From NCBI GenBank assembly GCA_029239975.1, contig JARBTX010000012.1, positions 1 through 62,731 on the forward strand: a DNA stretch of 62,731 nucleotides. Direction: 5' to 3'. Positions 44,138 to 53,090 of the stretch are shown here, one piece after another; position 1 is the stretch's first letter; each line of letters starts with the position of its first letter. A program made the translations under genes and the position numbers. The notes under the pieces were generated by a model that saw only the letters and a list, made by a program, of their open reading frames with translations, was not told the DNA's origin and made no database searches. Origin of the DNA: Anaerocolumna sp. (lineage in GTDB: Bacteria; Bacillota; Clostridia; Lachnospirales; Lachnospiraceae).

Positions 44138-44986
44138 ATGAGTTTAGCTGATAATCTATTTATAGATATGTGCAAAGATATTTTAGAAAATGGTGTAAGT
44201 ACTGAGGGTGAAAAGGTAAGACCGAAGTGGGAAGATGGGACTTTTGCCTATACCATTAAAAAATTTGGAGTAGTAAATAGATATGATCTATCAAAAGAGT
44301 TTCCTGCGATAACCCTTAGAAAAACTGCGATTAAAAGTTGCATTGATGAAATACTTTGGATATGGCAGAAAAAGTCCAATAATGTAAATGAATTAATCAG
44401 CCATATATGGGATAGCTGGGCTGATGAGACAGGCTCTATAGGTAAAGCTTATGGATATCAATTAGGTGTAAAACATAAATACAAAGAAGGTGAAATGGAT
44501 CAAGTAGACCGAGTGATTTATGATCTAAAAAATAATCCATATAGCCGTAGAATTATGACAAATATCTATGTACATGAAGACTTACATGCCATGAACTTGT
44601 ATCCATGTGCTTACAGTATGACCTTTAATGTAACAAAATCTAAGACAAGTGATAAATTAAAACTTAATGCAATCTTAAATCAACGTTCACAAGATATATT
44701 AGCAGCAAACAATTGGAATGTATGTCAATATGCTGTATTGGTTCACATGTTAGCACAAGTATGTGATATGGAAGTTGGTGAGCTAGTACATGTTATAGCA
44801 GATGCGCATATTTATGATCGTCACATTCCTATTATTGAAGAACTAATTAAGCGTCCAACTTATGATGCTCCAACTTTTTGGATGAATCCAGAAATTAAAG
44901 ATTTCTATCAGTTTACAGTAGATGATTTTAGACTTGATAATTATACAGCAGGACCAAAAGTTGAGAACATTCCTGTAGCAGTCTAA
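44138..44986 (+). CDS. thyA: Thymidylate synthase (divergent ThyA)
   Basis: A 282-residue ThyA-type enzyme making dTMP from dUMP and methylene-tetrahydrofolate. Recognisable parts are the catalytic Cys in LYPCAYSM (about 149), NQRSQDIL (dUMP phosphate and substrate binding), NNWNVCQYAVLVHMLAQVCDMEVGEL, and DAHIYDRH. Unlike typical ThyA (PCH, HIYxNH), the residue after the catalytic Cys is Ala and the second motif ends DRH, so it is a divergent member. The start ATG follows GAAGGGAG. The dihydrofolate reductase gene lies 118 bases downstream, the normal pairing that regenerates folate. Confidence 0.87.
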   Translation: MSLADNLFIDMCKDILENGVSTEGEKVRPKWEDGTFAYTIKKFGVVNRYDLSKEFPAITLRKTAIKSCIDEILWIWQKKSNNVNELISHIWDSWADETGSIGKAYGYQLGVKHKYKEGEMDQVDRVIYDLKNNPYSRRIMTNIYVHEDLHAMNLYPCAYSMTFNVTKSKTSDKLKLNAILNQRSQDILAANNWNVCQYAVLVHMLAQVCDMEVGELVHVIADAHIYDRHIPIIEELIKRPTYDAPTFWMNPEIKDFYQFTVDDFRLDNYTAGPKVENIPVAV

Positions 44987-45104
44987 CATATGTTAAAATG
45001 GCTGAAGCGCTTTTGGCACTTCAATCCTATTTAATTAAGATTATTATTTCATAAATCAAATTAGATTATAGAGTAATACAACAGCAGAAGAAATGAGGAA
45101 TACA

Positions 45105-45599
45105 ATGAATTTAATAGTAGCAGTAGATAAAAATTGGGCAATCGGGTACCAGAATAAACTTCTAATTAGCATCCCAGAAGACATGAGATTCTTTCGTGAT
45201 GAAACTACCAATAAAGTAGTTATCTTGGGTAGAAATACGTTAGAGACCTTTCCTGGTGGAAGACCACTGAGAGATAGAACGAATATTGTAATAACATCAA
45301 AACCAGATATGAAAATTGATGGAGCTATTGTTGTACATAGCATTGAAGAAGCCTTAGAAGCGGTGAAAGATTACAAGTCTGAAGATGTATATGTAATAGG
45401 TGGTGCAAGTATCTATAAACAAATGTTAGAATATTGCGATGTTGCACATGTTACTAAAATTGATTATGCTTATCAAGCAGATACCTATTTTCCGAATCTA
45501 GATGAGAATCCAGATTGGGTGATAGAAGCAGAATCAGATGAGCGTACTTATTATGATATTGAATATGCATTCTATAAATATGTAAAGAAAAAGAAATAA
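45105..45599 (+). CDS. folA: Dihydrofolate reductase
   Basis: A 164-residue DHFR with the N-terminal NLIVAVDKNWAIGYQNKLL loop, active-site acidic residue in IPEDMRFFRDET (about 24-35), the GRNTLETFPGGRPL region and YVIGGASIYKQML near 98-110. It reduces dihydrofolate produced by the neighbouring ThyA. I choose ATG 45105, after GAGG, over ATG 45093. Confidence 0.92.
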   Translation: MNLIVAVDKNWAIGYQNKLLISIPEDMRFFRDETTNKVVILGRNTLETFPGGRPLRDRTNIVITSKPDMKIDGAIVVHSIEEALEAVKDYKSEDVYVIGGASIYKQMLEYCDVAHVTKIDYAYQADTYFPNLDENPDWVIEAESDERTYYDIEYAFYKYVKKKK

Positions 45600-45613
45600 G
45601 TTTTTATGAAATA

Positions 45614-45681
45614 TTGATTGTACTTGATTTCTTAAAATTGTTGATTATACGTACTTGATTTATCAAAATTATTGATTATAC
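45614..45681 (+). repeat. Tandem repeat just after folA
   Basis: Units begin at 45614, 45641 and 45672 with TTGATTRTAC and continue TACTTGATTT..TMAAAATT. The units are 27-31 bases long, with a partial third copy. The repeat starts 14 bases after the folA stop. Confidence 0.7.
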
Positions 45682-45762
45682 TTTGGGAAAATACAGTTGA
45701 CGGTAGAATCACACATTTGAATTAAACTATAAAAATGATAGATAACTCCTATGGGAGGTTTT

Positions 45763-46434
45763 ATGATTGAAAAAATAAAAGATAACATACTATTTAAAGG
45801 GTTATCTCAAGCTGAAATCGAAAATTGTATTCGATGCTCTAAAGCAGAGATAAAGATATATGAAAAGAATCAAATCATATTTAGCCAGATGGACCCACCT
45901 AAGGCATTGTATGTCTTATTAAATGGTTCCGTATCGGTATGCAAAGATTCACCGGATGGTAGAAGATATATTGTCACTAACATAGAAGAAAAAGATATCT
46001 TTGGTGAAGTATATGTATTCTTAGAAAAAGTAGATTACACTTATTATGTTTTAGTGAATGCAAAATCATCTGTACTTGAAATACCAAAAGAATATTTCTT
46101 TTCTACATGTGATCAAGCTTGTAATGCTCATTCGGTAATCATTCAAAATATGTTAGGAATTCTGGCACAAAAGGCATTTTTCTTAAATAATAAAGTTCAG
46201 CTTTTAACAAGTGGAAGCTTAAGGCAAAAGATATCAAAATATCTTTTAGAAAATTGCCAGAGTAAAAAATATGTACAATTAACCATGAACCGAGAGCAAC
46301 TTGCTGCGTATCTTAATGTAACAAGACCGTCTCTTTCAAGAGAATTAATTAACATGCAGGATGATGGATTGATAGAAGTTGATCGTGACATGGTGAAAAT
46401 TATTGATTTTGATTCCTTAATGGCGACACTATAG
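45763..46434 (+). CDS. Crp/Fnr-family transcriptional regulator (candidate HcpR)
   Basis: The 223-residue regulator has an N-terminal cyclic-nucleotide-binding-like domain (about 10-125) and a C-terminal winged helix with TMNREQLAAYLNVTRPSLSRELINMQDDGLI (about 173-203). It lacks the regular Cys cluster of Fnr; the two N-terminal Cys (NCIRC) are a weak candidate. I choose ATG 45763, after ATGGGAGG. A perfect GTAACnnnnGTTAC-type palindrome occurs 3.1 kb downstream before hcp, so this may be the HcpR-type regulator of nitrosative response; this is inference from proximity. Confidence 0.8.
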   Translation: MIEKIKDNILFKGLSQAEIENCIRCSKAEIKIYEKNQIIFSQMDPPKALYVLLNGSVSVCKDSPDGRRYIVTNIEEKDIFGEVYVFLEKVDYTYYVLVNAKSSVLEIPKEYFFSTCDQACNAHSVIIQNMLGILAQKAFFLNNKVQLLTSGSLRQKISKYLLENCQSKKYVQLTMNREQLAAYLNVTRPSLSRELINMQDDGLIEVDRDMVKIIDFDSLMATL

Positions 46435-46652
46435 TGGGTATTAAGAAGATGCCATTAATGTCTAGTTTACTATTTTAATATGGATATTACGGATCTTAAT
46501 ATAGTAAATAACTTAATAAATAAAATTGTAAAAATAAAAACAGTAATATTAAGATAAAATAATATAAAAATATTAAATATAGAGTTTATTAATAAGATTT
46601 TATATAAAGATTTATTTTATGGTCTATGTTTAAATAATTTTATACAAATAAG

Positions 46653-46681
46653 TTGACATATAGGGGTTTATTGTTTAATAT
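46653..46681 (+). promoter_or_regulatory. Promoter of the metG T-box leader
   Basis: TTGACA (46653-46658) and TAATAT (46676-46681) have exact 17-base spacing. The preceding part of the gap (46435-46650) is AT-rich with nothing else visible. Confidence 0.75.
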
Positions 46682-46709
46682 ATATAAAAATTAATATCAT
46701 ATAATAAAA

Positions 46710-47037
46710 GCAATGAAAAGAAGAGTAAGTAAGGATTACTTTTACAGAGAACCCTGTGAGCTGAGAATGGGAAAAGATAAGAATTACTGAACATGGTCTT
46801 GGAGCTGCGTATCGAGTATTTATGTATAATCATGATATGATAATTCATGAATGTTAGACTACGACGGGATCGCCCGTAATAGCGATAGAGTATCGGTGGA
46901 TCATTTCCCACCCGTACTTGATAAGGCCTGTAATCGTGAGATACGGGTAAATTTGGGGTGGTAACACGAAGCTTTCGCTCTCGTCCCCGAAAATCTGCAT
47001 AATGCATATTTTCGGAGGTGAGAGCTTTTTTATTTTT
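46710..47037 (+). promoter_or_regulatory. T-box riboswitch, methionine-specific, with terminator
   Basis: A leader of about 330 bases with the T-box core GGGTGGTAACACG (46956-46968). Its UGGU pairs with a tRNA end ACCA, which fits tRNA-Met with discriminator A. Stem I features AGAGAACC...GTGAGCTG and ACATGGTCTTGGAGCTG place the specifier codon ATG at 46793-46795. The terminator hairpin pairs GCTCTC near 46977 with GAGAGC (47020-47025), continuing through a CGAAAAT/ATTTTCG stem, then TTTTTTATTTTT. Uncharged tRNA-Met would stabilise the antiterminator and allow metG expression. Confidence 0.93.
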
Positions 47038-47229
47038 CTTATGATTAAGGATATCTATACATGTTTCGATAGGCCCAAAATACGCCAAACTGAACGAATT
47101 GTTTAGCAGGGAATCTCAGCATTGTGTAAAATACTAAATCAGTTATGAACAATTTAGAGAAAAATCTAGAGTAAAATTTATTGTGATTTTAGTGGTTACC
47201 ATATCAAATTAAGAAATGAGGTTGAAATT

Positions 47230-48858
47230 ATGAAAAATATATTAATCGGTGGTGCATGGCCATATGCAAATGGTTCCCTTCACATAGGGCACATTGCCTC
47301 TTTATTACCAGGAGATGTTTTGGCAAGATATTATAGAGCAAAAGGAGATCAAGTTTTTTACGTATCCGGCAGTGATTGTCATGGAACACCAGTAGCGATA
47401 CGTGCAAAACAAGAAAAGAAATCACCAGAAGAGATAAGTAACTTTTATCATAATGAATTTGATGATATCTTTAAGAAACTTGGATTTAGTTATGATCTTT
47501 ATACAAAAACAACATCAAAAGAGCACAAAGATTTCGTAAGGGATTTTCATAAGAAATTATATGAAAGTAATCTTATCTATGAAAAAACAGCTCCAGGTGC
47601 TTTTTGTCCAAAGTGTAATAAAGTAGTAACAGATCGATTGGTTATTGGTGAATGTCCACTTTGTGGAGCAGCAACCCGTGGTGATCAATGCGACAACTGT
47701 GGAGCAGTACTAGAACCAGAGTCTATCGTTCATCCAAAATGTGCTGATTGTAATAGTGATTTAAACTTTATTGAAAGTACTGGATTGTATATTGCATTAT
47801 CAAAATTAGAAATGGAATTGACTACATTTGTAGAAAACCATCCAAAGTGGAGAAAGAATGCAATTTCATTTACGAAAAGATATATTGAAGAAGGTCTAAA
47901 AGATAGGGCAATTACTAGGGATTTAGACTGGGGAATTGATGTACCAAAGACAAGTTACGAAAATAAAAAGATTTACATTTGGGCTGAAAATGTACTTGGT
48001 TATCTATCGGCAAGTTTTACAGTGGCTAAACAAAGAAATGTAGACTTTAATCACTTGTGGAGTGATAATTCCTTACATTACTACGTTCATGGAAAAGATA
48101 ATATTCCATTCCATACTATTATATTACCAGCATTATTGATAGTGAATGGAGAACATGTTCATTTACCAGATGAAATTATATCAAGTGAATACTTAACCTT
48201 AGAAGGAAAACGTATTTCTACCAGTCAGAACTATGCAATCTGGGCAAAAGATATCGTAGACAGATACAATCCGGATTCCTTACGCTACTTTTTTATTACC
48301 AACGGACCAGAAAAAAGAGATACGGATTTTTCATGGAGAGAATTTGTAACACGTAATAATAGTGAATTACTAGGGGCATATGGGAATTTTATCAATCGGA
48401 CTTTAGCATTTATTAATAAATACCTTAATAATATAGTGCCAGTTGGAATTCTAGAAGAAGAAATTAGAGAAAAGATACAAGGTAGCTTTAAAGAAGTTGG
48501 AACGAAAATAGAACAAGGTCAATTTAAAGATGCTATCGATTCTATTTTTGACCTAGTTCGTTTTGGAAATAAATATTTTGATGAGAAAGAACCTTGGAAA
48601 ACAAGAACGTCAGATATAATAGATTGTAATAATTCACTATTTAACTGTGTGCAAATCGTTGGTAATTTAGCGGTTTTACTCCATCCTTTTTTACCTTTTT
48701 CATCAAGGAAGGTATTAAGTTGGTTGAGTCTTAACAACCAGTGGGAAACACAATTCATTAAAGTTGGGTACCTAGTACCAGAAGTTGAAATTTTATTTGA
48801 ACGGTTAGATAAGAGTGTGATAGATTTTGAATTAAAAAGGCTTGTAACAAGAGCCTGA
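47230..48858 (+). CDS. metG: Methionyl-tRNA synthetase, short form
   Basis: A 542-residue class I synthetase. It has the HIGH motif (HIGHIAS, about 17-23), two zinc-knuckle pairs (CPKC, CPLC, CDNC, CADC; about 128-180) and a KMSKS-like loop that reads KRISTS (about 330), lacking the normal KMSKS. The C-terminal anticodon-binding helical domain is present, but the extra tRNA-binding/dimerisation domain of common MetRS is absent, giving a shorter protein. Short MetRS types exist in Gram-positive bacteria, sometimes as a second enzyme linked to inhibitor resistance. It is under a methionine T-box. Start ATG 47230 follows ATGAGGTTG. Confidence 0.88.
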   Translation: MKNILIGGAWPYANGSLHIGHIASLLPGDVLARYYRAKGDQVFYVSGSDCHGTPVAIRAKQEKKSPEEISNFYHNEFDDIFKKLGFSYDLYTKTTSKEHKDFVRDFHKKLYESNLIYEKTAPGAFCPKCNKVVTDRLVIGECPLCGAATRGDQCDNCGAVLEPESIVHPKCADCNSDLNFIESTGLYIALSKLEMELTTFVENHPKWRKNAISFTKRYIEEGLKDRAITRDLDWGIDVPKTSYENKKIYIWAENVLGYLSASFTVAKQRNVDFNHLWSDNSLHYYVHGKDNIPFHTIILPALLIVNGEHVHLPDEIISSEYLTLEGKRISTSQNYAIWAKDIVDRYNPDSLRYFFITNGPEKRDTDFSWREFVTRNNSELLGAYGNFINRTLAFINKYLNNIVPVGILEEEIREKIQGSFKEVGTKIEQGQFKDAIDSIFDLVRFGNKYFDEKEPWKTRTSDIIDCNNSLFNCVQIVGNLAVLLHPFLPFSSRKVLSWLSLNNQWETQFIKVGYLVPEVEILFERLDKSVIDFELKRLVTRA

Positions 48859-48862
48859 TTAA

Positions 48863-49014
48863 ATCTATAATTTATGTTAGGATCTATAATTTATGTTAGG
48901 ATCTTAATTATATGTTAGGATCTAAATTATATGTTAGGATTTAAATTATTTGTTAGGATCTAAATTATATGTTAGGATTTAAATTATATATTAGGATTTA
49001 AATATGTGTTAACA
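48863..49014 (+). repeat. 19-base tandem repeat directly after metG
   Basis: Seven units with an exact 19-base period (starts 48863, 48882, 48901, 48920, 48939, 48958, 48977), consensus ATYTAAATTATATGTTAGG, and a degenerate eighth. The array begins four bases after the metG stop and ends before the ribosome binding site of the next gene. The period is not a multiple of three and no frame crosses it. Confidence 0.95.
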
Positions 49015-49042
49015 ATCTGGTAAGTTTATGAGGTGAATTTGT

Positions 49043-49480
49043 ATGAATAGGAAAGGCTTAGTAGCTATAGTGATATTATTATTATCCGCTTGTATCTTTT
49101 TTCTCTTTTACACAAGACCAAAATCTATTTATGAAGCGATGGATTTAAGTAAAGGATCAGAAGTCATTAACGCGAACGTATCAATACTTGAGAATGAAAA
49201 AGTTATATCTATATCAATTGATAAAGATGGATTAAATGAACTTTTAGATATACTTGATAACTATAGATACCGTAGCTTTTTTGGTCGCAATGAACTTTTT
49301 CGTAATGTAGGGAATTATTCTATATCGCTATATTTTATACACCCAGTCAATGGTAATTGTACATTTTCAATTACACAAAAAGGAGAAATTAGTTACAATT
49401 CAAAGGTTCATAAGATATCAAATGCTAACAAAGCCAAAGAATTAGCTAGTTTACTCTATGAATATATAAAAGAGAATTAG
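49043..49480 (+). CDS. Small membrane-anchored or lipoprotein of unknown function
   Basis: A 145-residue protein with an N-terminal hydrophobic segment (about 5-23) that includes LLSAC, a possible lipobox, followed by a soluble domain of alternating beta strands with no family I recognise. The start ATG 49043 follows GAGGTGAATTTGT. Its stop codon falls inside a 35-37-base direct duplication that repeats its last 14 codons or so with changes, so the C-terminus may have changed recently. Confidence 0.6.
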   Translation: MNRKGLVAIVILLLSACIFFLFYTRPKSIYEAMDLSKGSEVINANVSILENEKVISISIDKDGLNELLDILDNYRYRSFFGRNELFRNVGNYSISLYFIHPVNGNCTFSITQKGEISYNSKVHKISNANKAKELASLLYEYIKEN

Positions 49481-49510
49481 CCAGTTTAATTTATCAATAT
49501 ATAAAAAAGA
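49439..49510 (+). repeat. Direct duplication at the 3' end of the 49043 gene
   Basis: Copy 1 (49439-49473) and copy 2 (49474-49510) both begin GAATTAGCYAGTTTA and end AATATATAAAA. The gene's TAG stop is in the first bases of copy 2; copy 2 has further stops, so it is noncoding. Confidence 0.85.
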
Positions 49511-49567
49511 AGTAGTTAATGGATTTTAATTGATAACTGGAAAAAATTTCTTAAATTTATTTCATTT

Positions 49568-49583
49568 TGTAACATTTGTTACA
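49568..49583. promoter_or_regulatory. GTAACnnnnGTTAC palindrome upstream of hcp (HcpR-like site)
   Basis: TGTAACATTTGTTACA is a perfect inverted repeat with a four-base centre, 92 bases before the hcp start. As I recall, HcpR-type Crp/Fnr regulators of Clostridia use this pattern; exact assignment needs checking. An AT-rich -10-like stretch (TATTATATTATT) lies about 20 bases downstream. Confidence 0.65.
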
Positions 49584-49674
49584 GAAAATCCAAAGAATTT
49601 ATTATATTATTGTTACATCAAGTGAAACACAAAGAAACACAAAATAAATATAAATTATTTGGAGGCTAAGTAAA

Positions 49675-51312
49675 ATGGAAAATGCAATGTTTTGTTATCA
49701 ATGTCAAGAAACTGCAGGATGTTCAGGTTGTACTAAATTTGGTGTATGTGGTAAATCCCCAGACCTAGCAAGAATGCAAGATTTATTAATCTACACTACA
49801 AAGGGACTTTCTGAAGTAACAACAAGACTTAGAGCAGAAGGAGCTAAGATTGGTGGAGAAATCAACCACTTAGTAACATTAAACTTATTTACAACAATTA
49901 CAAATGCAAACTTCGATGATAAAGTTTTCTATGATAGAGTAAATATGACTCTTAATGCAAAAAGAGAGTTACTAAATAAATTAAGTAATAAAGATGGATT
50001 AAGCGAAGCAGCTCTTTGGGATGCAACAACTGACGCTGAATTAGATGCAAAATCTACTTCAGTTGGTGTATTAGCAACTGAAAATGAAGATGTAAGATCT
50101 TTAAGAGAATTAATTACTTACGGATTAAAAGGTTTATCTGCTTATGTAAAACATGCTCTTGCATTAGGATTTGATAATGAATCCATTCATGAATTTATGC
50201 AAAGCACATTAGCGAAAACATTAAATGATGGTTTATCAGCAGATGAGTTAGTTGCTCTTACTCTTGAAACTGGTAAAGTTGGTGTTGATGGTATGGCTTT
50301 ACTTGATACAGCAAATACTACATCCTTCGGAAACCCAGAAATGACAAAGGTAAATATCGGTGTTAGAAATAATCCTGGTATCTTAATCTCTGGTCATGAT
50401 TTAAAAGACTTAGAAGCATTACTTGAACAAACAGATGGTACTGGAGTTGATGTTTATACTCACTCTGAAATGTTACCAGCTCACTACTATCCAGCATTTA
50501 AGAAATATACACACTTTGTTGGTAACTATGGTAATGCATGGTGGAAACAAAACGAAGAGTTTGAATCCTTTAACGGACCAATCTTAATGACAACAAACTG
50601 TATCGTACCACCTAAGGCTAGCTACAAAGATAGATTATATACAACAGGTGCAGCAGGATTTGTAGGATGTGCTCATATCGCAGGCGAAAGTGGAGATAAG
50701 AAAGATTTCTCACAAATTATTGAACACGCAAAGAAATGTGCTGCTCCAACAGAAATCGAAACAGGTGAAATCCTTGGTGGATTCGCTCATAACCAAGTAT
50801 TTGCTTTAGCAGATGCAGTTGTAGATGCTGTTAAGACTGGTAAGATCAGAAAATTCTTCGTAATGGCTGGTTGTGATGGTAGAGCAAAATCCAGAAACTA
50901 CTATACAGATTTCGCAAAAGCATTACCACAAGATACAGTTATCTTAACTGCCGGTTGTGCAAAATACAAATATAACAAACTTCAATTAGGAGATATCGGT
51001 GGTATCCCAAGAGTATTAGATGCAGGTCAATGTAATGACTCTTACTCCTTAGCATTAATCGCTCTTAAATTAAAAGAAGTATTTGCATTAGAAGATATTA
51101 ATGAATTACCAATCGCATTTAACATCGCATGGTATGAGCAAAAAGCGGTTATCGTATTATTATCCTTATTATACTTAGGGGTTAAGAATATCCACTTAGG
51201 ACCAACACTTCCAGCATTCCTTTCTCCAAATGTTGCAAAAGTTTTAGTTGAAAACTTTGGTATTGCTGGTATTGGAACTGTAGAAGATGACATCGAATTA
51301 TTCTTAGCATAA
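49675..51312 (+). CDS. hcp: Hybrid cluster protein (hydroxylamine / S-nitrosylase-type reductase)
   Basis: A 545-residue Hcp. The N-terminal Cys set C7, C10, C19, C25 (C-x2-C-x8-C-x5-C) binds the [4Fe-4S] cluster in the anaerobic type. Later cysteines and a conserved His/Glu set bind the hybrid Fe-S-O cluster: CIVPP near 312, [10 protein letters not shown] and [35 protein letters not shown]. Hcp reduces NO or hydroxylamine in nitrosative stress. A palindromic regulator site precedes it, and the next genes (an unknown, hemerythrin, flavodoxin-ferredoxin) fit the same response. The start ATG follows TTGGAGG. Confidence 0.95.
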   Translation: MENAMFCYQCQETAGCSGCTKFGVCGKSPDLARMQDLLIYTTKGLSEVTTRLRAEGAKIGGEINHLVTLNLFTTITNANFDDKVFYDRVNMTLNAKRELLNKLSNKDGLSEAALWDATTDAELDAKSTSVGVLATENEDVRSLRELITYGLKGLSAYVKHALALGFDNESIHEFMQSTLAKTLNDGLSADELVALTLETGKVGVDGMALLDTANTTSFGNPEMTKVNIGVRNNPGILISGHDLKDLEALLEQTDGTGVDVYTHSEMLPAHYYPAFKKYTHFVGNYGNAWWKQNEEFESFNGPILMTTNCIVPPKASYKDRLYTTGAAGFVGCAHIAGESGDKKDFSQIIEHAKKCAAPTEIETGEILGGFAHNQVFALADAVVDAVKTGKIRKFFVMAGCDGRAKSRNYYTDFAKALPQDTVILTAGCAKYKYNKLQLGDIGGIPRVLDAGQCNDSYSLALIALKLKEVFALEDINELPIAFNIAWYEQKAVIVLLSLLYLGVKNIHLGPTLPAFLSPNVAKVLVENFGIAGIGTVEDDIELFLA

Positions 51313-51438
51313 TTATTGAAAGTTAGTTATTAATTTTAATATTATAAAGATTAATAAAAAACTGAAATTAATTAAATTATTAATAAATACATTGTAATCA
51401 TAATAGTTGATATCATAACTTATATTTTACATCAATAT

Positions 51439-51473
51439 ATAACCGGCGGAATGTAAAAAATTTCGTCGGTTAT
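51439..51473 (+). terminator. Hairpin after hcp
   Basis: ATAACCG (51439-51445) pairs with CGGTTAT (51467-51473), extended by an imperfect GCGGAA/TTTCGT stem. No strong T-run follows, so it may be a terminator or an mRNA 3' stabiliser. Confidence 0.5.
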
Positions 51474-51537
51474 ACTAACATTAAAGCAAAACAAGTTAAA
51501 AGATATTTTAAAACATTTAAAAACTTAGGAGGCATAT

Positions 51538-52149
51538 ATGAGCGCATTTTTAGGACCAATCCATTATTGGTTATACAATAAAATTACAGTACAAAACAGT
51601 TTAGTAGAGGAAGTTATAAAATTTGCAGATAAAGAGTATGCAAGTTTAAATCTAGGACAAAAATTAGATGATCAATTTGGTAATATTGATACAACAAAAC
51701 CATTAGAAGAGATGATAGATACATCAAACATTCATGGATGGTTACAAGAATGTGTATCTATCGTAGAATATAGATTAGCACTTGCTGTTACTACCTTATT
51801 AAAAGAGAATTCTGGCGTTATGGAATCTTTAAAAGAATTATTTAAAGAAGTAGGTAAGAAATTATCAAACATAAACCAAGGAGCAAATGCAGAAGATATA
51901 TTTAAAAGTTTTAATGATACGCTATTAGATGGTATGCCATGCGATCATGCTAATATATTAGTATCTGGGGATGAGCACGAAGTAATTTATAGAAGAAATG
52001 TGTGTGTTCACGAAAATTACTGGAATTCCGTTGGTGGAGACATTAAGAATTATTATATCTTAAGAGAAGAATTTATTAAAGGATTAATCGGTAATACCAA
52101 TGCTTCCTTTGAAAAAGTAGATGAGATTACAAGTAGAATTACAGTATAG
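51538..52149 (+). CDS. Unrecognised 203-residue protein between hcp and hemerythrin
   Basis: I do not recognise a family. It is soluble, with no signal or membrane segment. The N-terminus reads MSAFLGPIHYWLYNKI; the middle is helical and charged. The C-terminal half contains MPCDHANILV (about 133-142) and CVHENYW (about 157-163), which together offer two Cys and two His as possible metal or cluster ligands. The start ATG 51538 follows TTAGGAGG, a strong site. It lies 225 bases after hcp, and a hemerythrin gene follows. The context suggests a role in nitrosative or oxygen stress; this is inference. Confidence 0.65.
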   Translation: MSAFLGPIHYWLYNKITVQNSLVEEVIKFADKEYASLNLGQKLDDQFGNIDTTKPLEEMIDTSNIHGWLQECVSIVEYRLALAVTTLLKENSGVMESLKELFKEVGKKLSNINQGANAEDIFKSFNDTLLDGMPCDHANILVSGDEHEVIYRRNVCVHENYWNSVGGDIKNYYILREEFIKGLIGNTNASFEKVDEITSRITV

Positions 52150-52339
52150 TTAATTTGAACCAATATATATGGGGTAATATAAAAGAACCAAATTATTTTA
52201 GGTAAATTAATTGAATCTAAAAAATATGTTGTAAAATATAACAACCCAAAATATATACTACAAATATAGATTGGATAAAAATAAAATAATTCAAGAGTAT
52301 TCGGTTACAATAAAATGAATAGAAAGGTTAGGTGGTTAA

Positions 52340-52897
52340 ATGAATAGTATAGAAATTATGGTAGATGAACATAAGTATATCATGCGTATGTTAAAAGTGG
52401 TTCGTAATGCTTGTTATGAAGTACTTAAAGGTAGTGAGATAAATTATGATGATTTCAATCAAATGATAGATTTTATTCGAAATTATGCAGATAAACATCA
52501 TCATGGCAAAGAAGAAAAATTTCTATTTAAAGAAATGCAAGCAAATTTAGGTAGTATTGGTACAAACCTAATAACACACGGAATGTTAGTGGAACACGAT
52601 TTAGGTAGATTATTTATAAGTGATTTAGTTGAAGCAATGCAAAGAGTAAAAGATGGTGATGATGAGAGTAAACTGGATGTAATCAGTAATGCCATTGGTT
52701 ATACTCATCTACTAACTCGTCACATTGCAAAGGAAGATTCTGTTGTTTATAATTATGGCGGAAAAAATTTATCCAGTGAAATAATAGACGACATCAATCA
52801 AAAAACTGAAAGTTACGAAAAAGAAGCCGAAAGTCAAGGAATTCAAGCGCACTATATTGAATTACTTGAAGGACTTGAAAAGAAATATAATAAGTAA
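52340..52897 (+). CDS. Hemerythrin-like domain protein
   Basis: A 185-residue four-helix-bundle protein with the di-iron ligand pattern: DEHKYIM (His 11), HHHGKEE (about 53-59, with Glu 59), HGMLVEHDLGR (about 80-90) and HIAKED (about 128-133). Hemerythrin-like proteins bind O2 or NO and often guard anaerobes. The start ATG 52340 follows AAAGGTTAGGTGG. Neighbouring hcp and the flavodoxin-ferredoxin suggest a shared detoxification role. A terminator follows. Confidence 0.88.
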   Translation: MNSIEIMVDEHKYIMRMLKVVRNACYEVLKGSEINYDDFNQMIDFIRNYADKHHHGKEEKFLFKEMQANLGSIGTNLITHGMLVEHDLGRLFISDLVEAMQRVKDGDDESKLDVISNAIGYTHLLTRHIAKEDSVVYNYGGKNLSSEIIDDINQKTESYEKEAESQGIQAHYIELLEGLEKKYNK

Positions 52898-52902
52898 ATC
52901 CA

Positions 52903-52938
52903 AAAACCAAGGAATATTATATTTCTTGGTTTTTTATT
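52903..52938 (+). terminator. Terminator after the hemerythrin gene
   Basis: AAAACCAAG (52903-52911) pairs with CTTGGTTTT (52925-52933), followed by TTT. Confidence 0.88.
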
Positions 52939-53090
52939 ATACAACTTGCCAAAATAACTTTACAAATAAAAGAGTTGATGTAATAATTTATTTTAAATCT
53001 GGAAAATTATTAAAGAAATAAATTATTTTAAATTAATTAGTTTTTATTTAATTCTTATTGCATTTATAAGAGAATTGGTAGGGGGATATT

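Noticed and set aside
46675-47088. A 137-codon minus-strand frame upstream of metG
   Set aside because: It exactly overlays the T-box leader and terminator, which explain the conserved sequence better.
48863-49014. A CRISPR array
   Set aside because: The units are contiguous 19-base repeats without spacers and no cas genes are present.
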